NCBI GenBank assembly: GCA_012026675.1
Contig: VEPA01000240.1
Span: 1 to 36,360 of the forward strand
DNA length: 36,360 bases
Origin: Betaproteobacteria bacterium
GTDB taxonomy: Bacteria > Pseudomonadota > Gammaproteobacteria > Burkholderiales > Rhodocyclaceae
Reading direction: 5' to 3'
Every line of letters starts with the position of its first letter. Within the stretch, counting starts at the first letter, position 1. The position numbers and the translations under genes were made by a program. Below, one piece after another: positions 8,055 through 15,988 of this stretch. The notes beneath the pieces were generated by a model, which had not been told where the DNA came from, ran no database searches, and saw only the letters and a program-made list of their open reading frames with translations.

Positions 8055-9205
8055 ACCAATGGGCATCGCCGGCACCCAGGAAATCGCCCATTGGACCGCA
8101 AATCTTGCCGCCAAGCTTTCGCTGCTGGGCCATTCCAAATGTCCATAAATGAGTGTTGATTGATATTACCCAACGGAACATTATAGCAACGAGTGTACGG
8201 GATAACCTCGCCATCAGCCATGACCTGCGCGAAGTACCATGTACTCAAACAGGGTACGTTCCCCATAAACTCCGACGTTCGGTGAAAATACTTGTGAAGG
8301 TCATTCGTGTCAAAGAGCGGCAAGATGCTAATCCGGTCTCCCGCCCTTTTTTTCACTTCCAGAATCTGGGTCTCTATCGCACTGACGTCCATCAGAGACG
8401 GTTGAACCTCGTCGCTCAAGCATGTGACGGTTGCGGGGTATTTCTTCCCCCACTTCAAGTTATGCTCTAGAGCCATCTGCTGGGTCACGAAATTCATGAA
8501 CACGAAATTTATCCGGTGAAATGGCAGATTCTTGACCGCCTCGTAAAATTCGATCATTGCCGACGAATTTAGATTTGTGATGGTGTAGAGTAGTAATATC
8601 TCAGGTGTATAGCCCTGCTGCTTCGCGGCCATCCAAAACTTTTCAATTCCTTCTGTCGCACGCTCAAAAACGTCCTTGCGGCCTCGAATTTCATTGTGAA
8701 GCACAGGTGGGCCGTCCAAGCTAACGCTCAATCTTCCAAGGCCTGCCTTCGCCAATTCCTCGGCCCTTCGTGGCAGATCATAAGCGCCGGTTGTGACCGC
8801 TACATCAAGCTCCCGACTTCGAGCGTACTCGATAGCGCGACCTAAAGGCTTATACATCATAGGTTCTGTCCCATTGATGGCCATTAACGGCCGAAAACGG
8901 GCTACTTCGTCAACCACGCTCGAAAACTTCTCGATGGAAATTTCATGGAGCTTGCGATCGATCCGCAAGTTCTTGTAAAAGTTTGATTCCTCGTTAAACG
9001 TTCCAACATCGCACATCTTGCAATGAAGGTTGCAAACGCTATTCACATTCCAATAAATTGTTAATGGCGGACGCGCAGTAGCACTCAAACTGGTGAGATA
9101 AGGGAGCCCCTGCTTAACTAATGAAAAAAATGAGGTCTCTTCGGCAATTCCTGGGTGCTTGTGCGCGTGGAGGGATTTTCTTAGGACGTCTAGCCCGATC
9201 TTCAT
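8048..9205 (-). CDS. Radical SAM protein with SPASM-like C-terminus
   Basis: A 385-residue protein with the [4Fe-4S] radical SAM motif CNLHCKMC (Cys58, Cys62, Cys65) after a TIYWNVNSV strand, and SLDGP for SAM binding later. The C-terminal region has cysteines in a SPASM/Twitch arrangement: CLSTWYF, then DGEVIPYTRCY, LGNINQHSFMDIWNG and a final GCRRCPLVC. That implies one or two auxiliary iron-sulfur clusters. Such enzymes modify peptides, proteins or sugars (for example oxidation or epimerisation). Its start overlaps the toroid protein's stop as ATGA (9202-9205) with GAGGG upstream, so the pair is probably coupled. No precursor peptide gene was seen. A role in sugar tailoring is inferred from context. 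Confidence 0.8.
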   Translation of the reverse strand: MKIGLDVLRKSLHAHKHPGIAEETSFFSLVKQGLPYLTSLSATARPPLTIYWNVNSVCNLHCKMCDVGTFNEESNFYKNLRIDRKLHEISIEKFSSVVDEVARFRPLMAINGTEPMMYKPLGRAIEYARSRELDVAVTTGAYDLPRRAEELAKAGLGRLSVSLDGPPVLHNEIRGRKDVFERATEGIEKFWMAAKQQGYTPEILLLYTITNLNSSAMIEFYEAVKNLPFHRINFVFMNFVTQQMALEHNLKWGKKYPATVTCLSDEVQPSLMDVSAIETQILEVKKRAGDRISILPLFDTNDLHKYFHRTSEFMGNVPCLSTWYFAQVMADGEVIPYTRCYNVPLGNINQHSFMDIWNGPAAKAWRQDLRSNGRFPGCRRCPLVC

Positions 9206-10872
9206 TGCCAGCCCTCTGCTTCAAAATCGACAGCAACTTGAAACTTGCTGCCAGAGGATGTCGGCCATGACTCTCTTTCCGTCCAAGAAAACTGAACCGG
9301 TTGCAGCTCTTGTTCTTGGAAATATCGTGAAGTAGCCATGTGGATCCCGGTCGTCCGGCGACAGCGCAGAAGGGAAAATCCTGCTGCGTTGAGTCGACTG
9401 TTCCCCTCTATCGAATCAGTGATGTTTAACTGCGACGGTGAAATCGTAATTTCCCGGCGTAGCGTCAATGGATCGTTATACAAACCGCTCATTAACTTCT
9501 TCACAACGAATTGTCTAAACAGGTCGCCAACCCATTGCCAGCGCAGTACTGTGAGATTTAACATCCTTAAGATGATAAGCCTTAGCGGAGTAACTTCGTC
9601 ATGTAAGGATTTATAAAAATTGGCCTCAAGCTTTATGCATTGATCACTAAGCTCCAAGAGTCGGCCGGACCCAGGCATTCTGGTAAGCCAGGAGTCGAAT
9701 TTCTCCAATGACCGTATCAAGTAACCGCTATCTTCCAACTTAAGCACCCATTGCCCACTCTCTTGACGTTGATATGCGACGGCAACCCCCCCTAATCGGT
9801 ACGCAACATAAATCGAGATATTATGATTTCGGCGGATGGCAATTCCAGCGTTAGGAAAGTCCCGATGTCCAACAAGAATATCTTCGTCCCCTACTTTGGA
9901 TAAGGTCGATGGATTGGTTCTAGATGCATTGAATGCATCAAGCGCGTCGTCTCCAAGGCGCAGTGCATTCGCAAAATCGATTTCCGAAGGAAGAGGAACC
10001 ATTCCATTTTCCCATCCTTCCCGAATTCGATGCGCTAGAGACAAATAGCGAGGATCTCTTTCCGCAAGCAGCTCAAATGCGGAAGGAAACACTAGTGCAG
10101 AGGAGCGACAACCTAGCATTGGATGAAGAGAACCATCCGGCATCAATAATTCCCCGACAAAATCTGCAGCTTTGGCGACTACACTCCACAAGCTAGAGTC
10201 TCCACGAATCACAGCAATTTTGGCCAGGTACCTTAGGCATCGTGTTTGATAGCCAGCGTCCGGTCCGTGATATTCCAGAAACCAGCCTTCAGTCGAATCA
10301 AAGTTGGCGAGCAAACGATCAAGATATCGCTGTGACTTTGACCGTGTATCAAGTCCTCCGATCATGTGCTCGTAGTTAATAAGTTCATACGCATAACTTG
10401 CCAGATGATTTGCTACTTCACCATGTTTCTCGTCCGTATGAAGAGCAAAACGTACCGCACGCTCAATGATTCCGTCGAGTAAAGATCGGGCTTTCTCGCT
10501 GGCCAGGTACGGGCTCTGGCGTACAACAATTAGAGTTGACAATATGTCATACACTACGCCTGGTGTGCGTTCAAAGGGATAGCACTGATCAAAGCTACCA
10601 TCTGCATGCTGAAGTTTTGCGCAATACTCGACGTATGCCACTAACCATGGCGAAAGACTGCCTGTTAGCCCCTTAAGTTCGGCATATTGAATCGCGAATC
10701 GCACACCATACTGAAGAGAAGCATCGCTCAAGTCCTTGAACTTCCATCCCCAGTAAAGTCGATCAAACGAGCCGTATGAAGGAGAAGAAGGATCGCGGTT
10801 CCACATGGCATAAGCGCGTTTAGCCACGCGATTAAACTCATCCAAATAAATATGCGGCAAGTGATTCTCCAA
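9202..10872 (-). CDS. Heparinase II/III-like (alpha/alpha) toroid protein, unknown function
   Basis: A 556-residue protein. Residues about 1-330 are helix-rich, with features of alpha/alpha toroid enzymes: HADGSFDQCYPFER near 93, GPDAGYQTRCLRYLAK near 203, and MPDGSLHPMLGCRSS near 243. Residues about 340-556 look like a beta-sandwich (for example REITISPSQLNITDSIEG). This two-part layout recalls heparinase II/III-type polysaccharide lyases and uronyl C5-epimerases, but I do not see a signal peptide or a secure catalytic motif. The start is assigned to TTG at 10872 with no clear ribosome binding site and may be wrong. It is coupled to the radical SAM gene. It could process or epimerise a uronate-containing lipid-linked glycan, which is inference. 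Confidence 0.6.
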   Translation of the reverse strand: MENHLPHIYLDEFNRVAKRAYAMWNRDPSSPSYGSFDRLYWGWKFKDLSDASLQYGVRFAIQYAELKGLTGSLSPWLVAYVEYCAKLQHADGSFDQCYPFERTPGVVYDILSTLIVVRQSPYLASEKARSLLDGIIERAVRFALHTDEKHGEVANHLASYAYELINYEHMIGGLDTRSKSQRYLDRLLANFDSTEGWFLEYHGPDAGYQTRCLRYLAKIAVIRGDSSLWSVVAKAADFVGELLMPDGSLHPMLGCRSSALVFPSAFELLAERDPRYLSLAHRIREGWENGMVPLPSEIDFANALRLGDDALDAFNASRTNPSTLSKVGDEDILVGHRDFPNAGIAIRRNHNISIYVAYRLGGVAVAYQRQESGQWVLKLEDSGYLIRSLEKFDSWLTRMPGSGRLLELSDQCIKLEANFYKSLHDEVTPLRLIILRMLNLTVLRWQWVGDLFRQFVVKKLMSGLYNDPLTLRREITISPSQLNITDSIEGNSRLNAAGFSLLRCRRTTGIHMATSRYFQEQELQPVQFSWTERESWPTSSGSKFQVAVDFEAEGWQ

Positions 10873-10908
10873 ATCTCGTTGAGAGTAATCGTGTCCGGTG
10901 CACAGTTG

Positions 10909-11985
10909 TCAGCCAAAAAAGCGGGTGGCCCAGCTCCCCACGACGGCTGTGACTCCCGTAGGCAGTTGGCTAAACATTTTTCGCGCTAGCGCATAGTGTG
11001 ACGACGTGCTGTCAGTCAATGCGAGATTTGCCTTACCAAAAGTGTATGAAGGAATCGCATGCTGCGCTGCCCCCCATTTTCGTTTGAAAAACAGCAGGCT
11101 GTCCTGGCTTGGCGCGTCGCTGCCCATATCAAAACATGCAAACCCATCTTCGACAATCTTGCATATCGCGCGATAGAGCATCAGGTCATTGGCGCGCAGT
11201 CGTTGGGCCTCGGCGGACGATGCGGAATACCCATAAATTGCGACGTCACGATGGCACAATAGCAGCATTGCGGCAAGCGGGACACCGTCCCTCTGTACGC
11301 AATAAACCCGGACGGTCCCAGCCTTTCCCAGTTCACGAATCATGAGTTCAAAGAACTTGCGGGAAAACGGCGGAACGCCCAAACGTTTTTGGGTCAGCAA
11401 GTGCAAGCGATACCAATCACTGCACGCATCCGCAGTGTCCGTTATGTCCGCAAACTTCAAGCCATTGGCTTCGGCCTGGCGAACCATGTTGCGCGTCTTG
11501 GTTCCAATACGCTTCCACAGCGCTTCCGCGTTAATGCCTTGTAACGGTACGACACTGCGCATCCAATGCATCGTTTCCGTCAGTCCATTGCGCTGCACGG
11601 CCGGCGACGGCCACGGGCGCAGGGATTTCAAATGTACGTAAGCCGCACCGGTACTGGTGAGTAGTTCTTTGGCTCGGGCAATCAGGGCATCAAAAGCATC
11701 CTCGCTGCTCCACAACGGCCCACCTCGATCTCGAAATGGTACCGACACCAAGCGCGATGAGAATGGCGTGGCTACACGATAGAGCGGCAGAACCCCGACG
11801 ACATGTCCCTCGACCGTGTCGCGCGCCACCAGGAGCCACGAGTGGTAACCAAAACTTCGCTCGAAAATCGTGCGCCATGCAAGGGAATGGTATATCGTTG
11901 CGTCCGCATGCGCAGTGACGTAGTCCTCCCAGGCCTTCGTCTCCGTTGCGTCGTACCCTATCGCGCTGATGACAATTCGACTCAC
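10909..11985 (-). CDS. FemAB-like GNAT-fold acyl/aminoacyl transferase
   Basis: A 358-residue protein with the FemAB/GNAT pattern: WEDYVTAHADATIYHSLAW at the N-terminus, PFRDRGGPL, TRNMVRQAEANGL for the RN.vRkAe motif, and YGYSASSAEAQRLRANDLMLY near the C-terminus. The start is GTG at 11985, with GAGGAA six bases upstream, and forms a GTGA overlap with the upstream deacetylase-like gene; the open frame to 12114 is not needed. FemAB-like proteins near exopolysaccharide genes are thought to acylate or aminoacylate glycans, often without proof. The donor and acceptor here are unknown. Confidence 0.78.
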   Translation of the reverse strand: MSRIVISAIGYDATETKAWEDYVTAHADATIYHSLAWRTIFERSFGYHSWLLVARDTVEGHVVGVLPLYRVATPFSSRLVSVPFRDRGGPLWSSEDAFDALIARAKELLTSTGAAYVHLKSLRPWPSPAVQRNGLTETMHWMRSVVPLQGINAEALWKRIGTKTRNMVRQAEANGLKFADITDTADACSDWYRLHLLTQKRLGVPPFSRKFFELMIRELGKAGTVRVYCVQRDGVPLAAMLLLCHRDVAIYGYSASSAEAQRLRANDLMLYRAICKIVEDGFACFDMGSDAPSQDSLLFFKRKWGAAQHAIPSYTFGKANLALTDSTSSHYALARKMFSQLPTGVTAVVGSWATRFFG

Positions 11986-13292
11986 GAATTTCCTCGATCC
12001 AGGAGCCTCAACAATTCGGCGAAGCCGTCCGACCACCCATAATCGGTGGCAAGCACATGCGTATGCCAGATCACCGTCGCCTGACCGCGTACAAAGCGAA
12101 CTTCGTCGAGCCACCGCTGCATTTCACGGTATCGTTCCGCTGACTCCAGGGCCAGGTAGTCGTACAAATGTGAGTCCATCAGCACCATCGGCACCGCCTC
12201 GAGCCCAGCCTTGGCGCCTGGTGCCAATGGGCGGAACCGCAACGCAGCGCCACAGCGGAAACCGGGTCTGTCATTGAAGCCAAGGGTTGAGTCCAGTTTG
12301 AAGCCAGCTTGTTGCTGTGCTGCCCACGTTTGCTTCCAGCTAAACCGCAGCCAATGCTGCCGACAGGTCGTCACCGACTGTTCAAGCGCTCGCTCAACAT
12401 GCTGGCGCTCGGCCGCCATGAGTTCAGAGTCCCGCCACGCGTCGAATGACTGATGCACACCTATCTGCCAGCCTCGCAGCGCCAATTCTTTCAAGGTACG
12501 CGATAGATCCGACCGGGCGACATTGTAAGAAGGGTCGAAAAGGATGTGTTTGGGCGATCGTAGCCAACCGCCACGCCCGCCATAGACATTGAAGCAACTG
12601 CGCAAGCCGTGACGTTCCTCCATGGTCGCTATGTGATCGAACAACCAATAGTCACTGCCGCTGAATAGGAACCTGGCTGCCTGTCGAAACTTCACTTGGG
12701 CGCCGCAGAAACTTCCCTGCGCAAGCTTGCGGATGCCGTTGAATCCCTGAAAGGCCGATTGTTTGAAGCGGATCGATGGTGTTTTGGTCACAGCATCGAC
12801 ATCATGGGTCACCGCGATTTCGACTTCGGGCAGCGCCCCCAGAAGTTCGGTCTCGTCGGCCTGATGCTGGCGTGCCGACCAACGGCGCAGAAAGAGCGCG
12901 ATGCGATTCACCCAGGCGCACTCCCATACGGATGGATCCCACCCATCGAGGCGATAGGAATAGGAATGAATTGGCCCGTGCGCGGCCTCGAAGGCACGTT
13001 CGGCCGTACCGTTCAAATACCAGAACGCGACTTGCCACCAGTCAGTGCAGCTCCAGACTGGCCCTGCACTATCAACAACAGCATAGGCGGGCACCGGCAA
13101 TCCAATGGAGGGCGCCAAGTCGCTCGCCCACTCAGGTAGCTTCACGCGCGTTAGAAGTGGAGGCAACGGCTCTCTGTCGGGCACTGAACATCGCGGTATC
13201 GGTAGCGTTTTGATTGGTACTGCGCCGTTCGGCCAATAACGCTGCAAAGCGGCGAGAATCGAGCTTTGTAGTTCGCTATTCGCAATATTCAC
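11982..13292 (-). CDS. Polysaccharide deacetylase-like protein, divergent second copy with long N-terminal domain
   Basis: A 436-residue protein from a GTG at 13292 that overlaps the asnB stop as GTGA. Residues 1-155 form an extra N-terminal domain rich in Trp. The NodB-like core then begins at VTHDVDAV (residues 161-168), with FDPSYN near 252 and GVHQSFDAW near 278, where the canonical HxxxH is changed to HQSF. A WHTHV motif lies near the C-terminus. This THDVD/IGxHxS form occurs in proteins annotated as polysaccharide deacetylases in exopolysaccharide loci. No signal peptide is evident. The frame is open upstream to 13340, but that would add a 52-base overlap. No strong ribosome binding site was found, so reinitiation after asnB is likely. 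Confidence 0.72.
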   Translation of the reverse strand: MNIANSELQSSILAALQRYWPNGAVPIKTLPIPRCSVPDREPLPPLLTRVKLPEWASDLAPSIGLPVPAYAVVDSAGPVWSCTDWWQVAFWYLNGTAERAFEAAHGPIHSYSYRLDGWDPSVWECAWVNRIALFLRRWSARQHQADETELLGALPEVEIAVTHDVDAVTKTPSIRFKQSAFQGFNGIRKLAQGSFCGAQVKFRQAARFLFSGSDYWLFDHIATMEERHGLRSCFNVYGGRGGWLRSPKHILFDPSYNVARSDLSRTLKELALRGWQIGVHQSFDAWRDSELMAAERQHVERALEQSVTTCRQHWLRFSWKQTWAAQQQAGFKLDSTLGFNDRPGFRCGAALRFRPLAPGAKAGLEAVPMVLMDSHLYDYLALESAERYREMQRWLDEVRFVRGQATVIWHTHVLATDYGWSDGFAELLRLLDRGNS

Positions 13293-15181
13293 TGATCGAT
13301 GAATGTCTGGTGCCAAAGTTCCAGGCACAGCGCTCCCCATAGTTGCCGGCCAAACCTGCCTTCCGCTTGAATCAGGCGCTCAAGCGCCGCATGCCTGAAT
13401 AGACCGCGTTCGCGCGAGCGCTGGCCGAGCAGGGTGTCGCCGACGAAGTCGTGCACCGGACCGCCCTTGAGCCATTCGGAAAAAGGCACAGGGAAACCCA
13501 TTTTGTCTTTTCGCTTGAGAATTGACGCGGGGACAATGTTGTCGGCAGCGCACTTGAGGATATGCTTGGCTTGTCCGCCGTTGAACTTGATGGACGGCGG
13601 CATGCGGGTAACCAGGTCGACAATCCGGGTGTCAAGCAACGGAACACGTGACTCCAAGGAGACTGCCATGCTGACCCGGTCTTCTACCTGCAACAGGGCG
13701 GGAAGAAAGCTTTTCAGGTCGAAGTGCGTCATCTTGTTGAAAAATGATCGCGTGTCCGGATGATTGAAAATGCGCTGGAACTCCCCGAACGCCCGCTTCT
13801 CATCAAAACGGGCCAGTGCATCGTCAGTGAGAATGCTGTTCAGGTCCGGGCTGCGATCAATCAAGCGGAAGTAGCGCCGATCCATATCCTCAAACAAGCC
13901 TTCTCGCCAAAAAGTCTGCATTAGTGGCTGGTAATCTCGCAGTAGAGGCAGGTTCGGAATAATGGATGCCAGCGTTACCAGGTGACGGCCTTCTTCCTGT
14001 GTTTCGTAAATCGCGCCTTTGAGTGCCTGCTCGAGATAGCCGATCAGGTAGCGGGCATAACCACCGAAAATTTCATCACCGCCCTGGCCGCCGAGTACCA
14101 CCTTGACGTGCTGCGCAGCAAGCTTACTTACGCGGTATTGTGGAAACAAGCCCGGCCCGGCGACGGGCTCGTCCATCGCGTAGATCAATTTGGGCATGTC
14201 CGCCACAAAGTCCGCCGCCGTGGGCGCTGTAAAGTGCAACTGGCTATTGGTAATCCCGTTGGCAACCGTACGAGCGTGGTGCGATTCGTCGTATTGAGGT
14301 CCATCGGCAAAATGGCCGTGAAATAGTCGCGATGGGCCATCGATGTATTGCGCCGCCAACGTAGCAATCACGCTCGAATCAATTCCACCGGAAAGATAGG
14401 CGCCGACAGGGACATCACTGCGCGTCTGCAAGTGCACCGAGTCATTGAGCAATACCCGAAGGCGATCGGCAAAGTAGTCCTCGTGATGCGCTTCGTCGAT
14501 GTGATAGTCGGTATCCCAGTAGCGCGTAATGCGCTTGATCTCGCCGCCATTTCCAATGATCGCGCAGCCTGGCTCGATACGGCGCACGTTGCGAAACATG
14601 GTCTGCTCGCCAAGGCAGAACTGAAAGGTCAGGTATTGCTCCATCCCATGCCAGTCAGCTTCCGCACGCAAGGACGAATCACATAACAATGCCTTGATTT
14701 CGGATGCGAAGACTATGCGGTCGTCGCGCGGTGAGAAGTAAAGCGGCTTAATACCGAAGGCATCGCGCGCCAGCAACCAGTCGCCACTTTGCGTATCAAG
14801 AAACGCAAAGGCAAACATGCCGTTGAGTCGTGGCAACGCTTGCTCGCCTTCTGCAATCAGGGCCTTGAGCAGAACTTCGGTGTCGGAAAAAGTGCTGAAG
14901 CGCGCACCGTTCTGAATCAATTTTTGCCGCAGCTCGACGAAGTTGTATAGCTCGCCGTTGTAGACCAGTACAAAGCGGCCATCTTCCGAATACATGGGCT
15001 GGTGCCCGTGCTCGATGTCGATGATCGACAGACGTCGGTGACCAAACGCAAAGTTGTTGCCGTGCGCGAACCCTGTGTCGTCGGGGCCACGGTGTGCCAA
15101 CTTGGCCGCCATGTCGGCCACCAGCGCCCGGCTGCGCTCGCTGCCAGCCCCCGGACCCAGAATGCCACTTATGCCGCACAT
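13289..15181 (-). CDS. asnB: Asparagine synthetase B-type glutamine-dependent amidotransferase
   Basis: A 630-residue protein. The Ntn-type glutaminase domain starts with MCGISGI (nucleophile Cys2 after Met removal), with RGPDD at 31-35 and YNGELYN at 74-80. The synthetase domain has the ATP pyrophosphatase loop SGGIDSS (264-270) and GGQGGDEIFGGY further on. It would make an amide from a carboxylate using glutamine and ATP. In a polysaccharide locus that makes uronic acids (WbpA and UDP-glucuronate epimerase products), amidation of a uronic acid is more likely than asparagine supply; WbpS of P. aeruginosa O6 is a proposed parallel. It follows the GT2 gene by three bases and overlaps the next gene by four. 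Confidence 0.88.
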   Translation of the reverse strand: MCGISGILGPGAGSERSRALVADMAAKLAHRGPDDTGFAHGNNFAFGHRRLSIIDIEHGHQPMYSEDGRFVLVYNGELYNFVELRQKLIQNGARFSTFSDTEVLLKALIAEGEQALPRLNGMFAFAFLDTQSGDWLLARDAFGIKPLYFSPRDDRIVFASEIKALLCDSSLRAEADWHGMEQYLTFQFCLGEQTMFRNVRRIEPGCAIIGNGGEIKRITRYWDTDYHIDEAHHEDYFADRLRVLLNDSVHLQTRSDVPVGAYLSGGIDSSVIATLAAQYIDGPSRLFHGHFADGPQYDESHHARTVANGITNSQLHFTAPTAADFVADMPKLIYAMDEPVAGPGLFPQYRVSKLAAQHVKVVLGGQGGDEIFGGYARYLIGYLEQALKGAIYETQEEGRHLVTLASIIPNLPLLRDYQPLMQTFWREGLFEDMDRRYFRLIDRSPDLNSILTDDALARFDEKRAFGEFQRIFNHPDTRSFFNKMTHFDLKSFLPALLQVEDRVSMAVSLESRVPLLDTRIVDLVTRMPPSIKFNGGQAKHILKCAADNIVPASILKRKDKMGFPVPFSEWLKGGPVHDFVGDTLLGQRSRERGLFRHAALERLIQAEGRFGRQLWGALCLELWHQTFIDQ

Positions 15182-15184
15182 TGC

Positions 15185-15988
15185 CTAGCGGTTCGCTGCC
15201 TTGGCCTGCTCAGTGGCCAGAATATTGCCGTAATTTGAGCGCCAGCCGCCCCATGGCCAGTGGTAAAGCAAGGTCATCACGAGATAACCGAGAGTCGTGA
15301 CCGAACTGACCATTTTGCTCTCGCTAACTTTCTGGTCGTAACGCAGTTCGAAAGGAACTTCTCCGAAACGCATGCCAAGGATATTGAGCTTGATAAGCTT
15401 TTCCAACGTGCATGTAAAGCCCAAGCCCTTCAACTGAATGAAGTTGTTGCCGTAGAAATCGATTGCGCGCTGAATGGCTTCTGCCCGATAGGCACGAAAG
15501 CCACAGGAATACTCTTTCAAGCCTTTGATGGGGAAAAATACCTTCATGAACACGTTGGCGGCACGGCTGATCGCTGTACGGTAGGCGTCAAGCCCATGTT
15601 GGCCACCACCCGGCTCAAAACGCGAGGCGATCACCACATCGTAGCCTTGGTTGAGTTTCTCCAGCTTCGCGCCAATCGTCTCGGGCTCGTGGGTATCGTC
15701 GCAGTCCATGCGCACAAGCACATCCCCCGCTTGCGTGTGTAGAGCGGCATATTCGAACAGGTCACGTATCGTTTCACCCAAACCACGGTTTATCCTGTGG
15801 CGCAGTATTTCGATCGGCAGCGTGCGTGCGTATTCGTCAAGCAGTTCCGCCGTTCGATCCGAGCTACCATCGTCGCACACCACGATACGGTATCCACCCG
15901 CCACATTGCATAGCGCCGCCTGAACTTTCGGTAGCAGCGCCGGCAGGGATTTCTCCTCGTTATATGCTGGCAACAGAACGAGGATCAT
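15185..15988 (-). CDS. Family 2 glycosyltransferase (DPM1-like)
   Basis: A 267-residue GT2 enzyme with LLPAYNEE (5-12), DDGSSDRT (39-46) and the acidic MDCDDTHEP metal-binding loop (94-102). The later FELRYDQKVSESKM segment resembles the R..G.SK motif of polyprenyl-phosphate mannosyltransferase-like enzymes. One hydrophobic stretch near the C-terminus (LGYLVMTLLYHWPW) may anchor it to the membrane. Its ATG overlaps the wbpI stop as ATGA. It is the only clear GT-A-type glycosyltransferase in the window, so it either adds one repeat-unit sugar or charges a polyprenyl phosphate. More transferases must lie elsewhere. Confidence 0.85.
   Translation of the reverse strand: MILVLLPAYNEEKSLPALLPKVQAALCNVAGGYRIVVCDDGSSDRTAELLDEYARTLPIEILRHRINRGLGETIRDLFEYAALHTQAGDVLVRMDCDDTHEPETIGAKLEKLNQGYDVVIASRFEPGGGQHGLDAYRTAISRAANVFMKVFFPIKGLKEYSCGFRAYRAEAIQRAIDFYGNNFIQLKGLGFTCTLEKLIKLNILGMRFGEVPFELRYDQKVSESKMVSSVTTLGYLVMTLLYHWPWGGWRSNYGNILATEQAKAANR

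Noticed and set aside
10909-15181. Exosortase/PEP-CTERM (XrtA) exopolysaccharide locus
   Set aside because: FemAB-like, deacetylase-like and AsnB-like genes also occur there, but no exosortase, PEP-CTERM substrate or Wzc/ChrR-type partner was found in the window.
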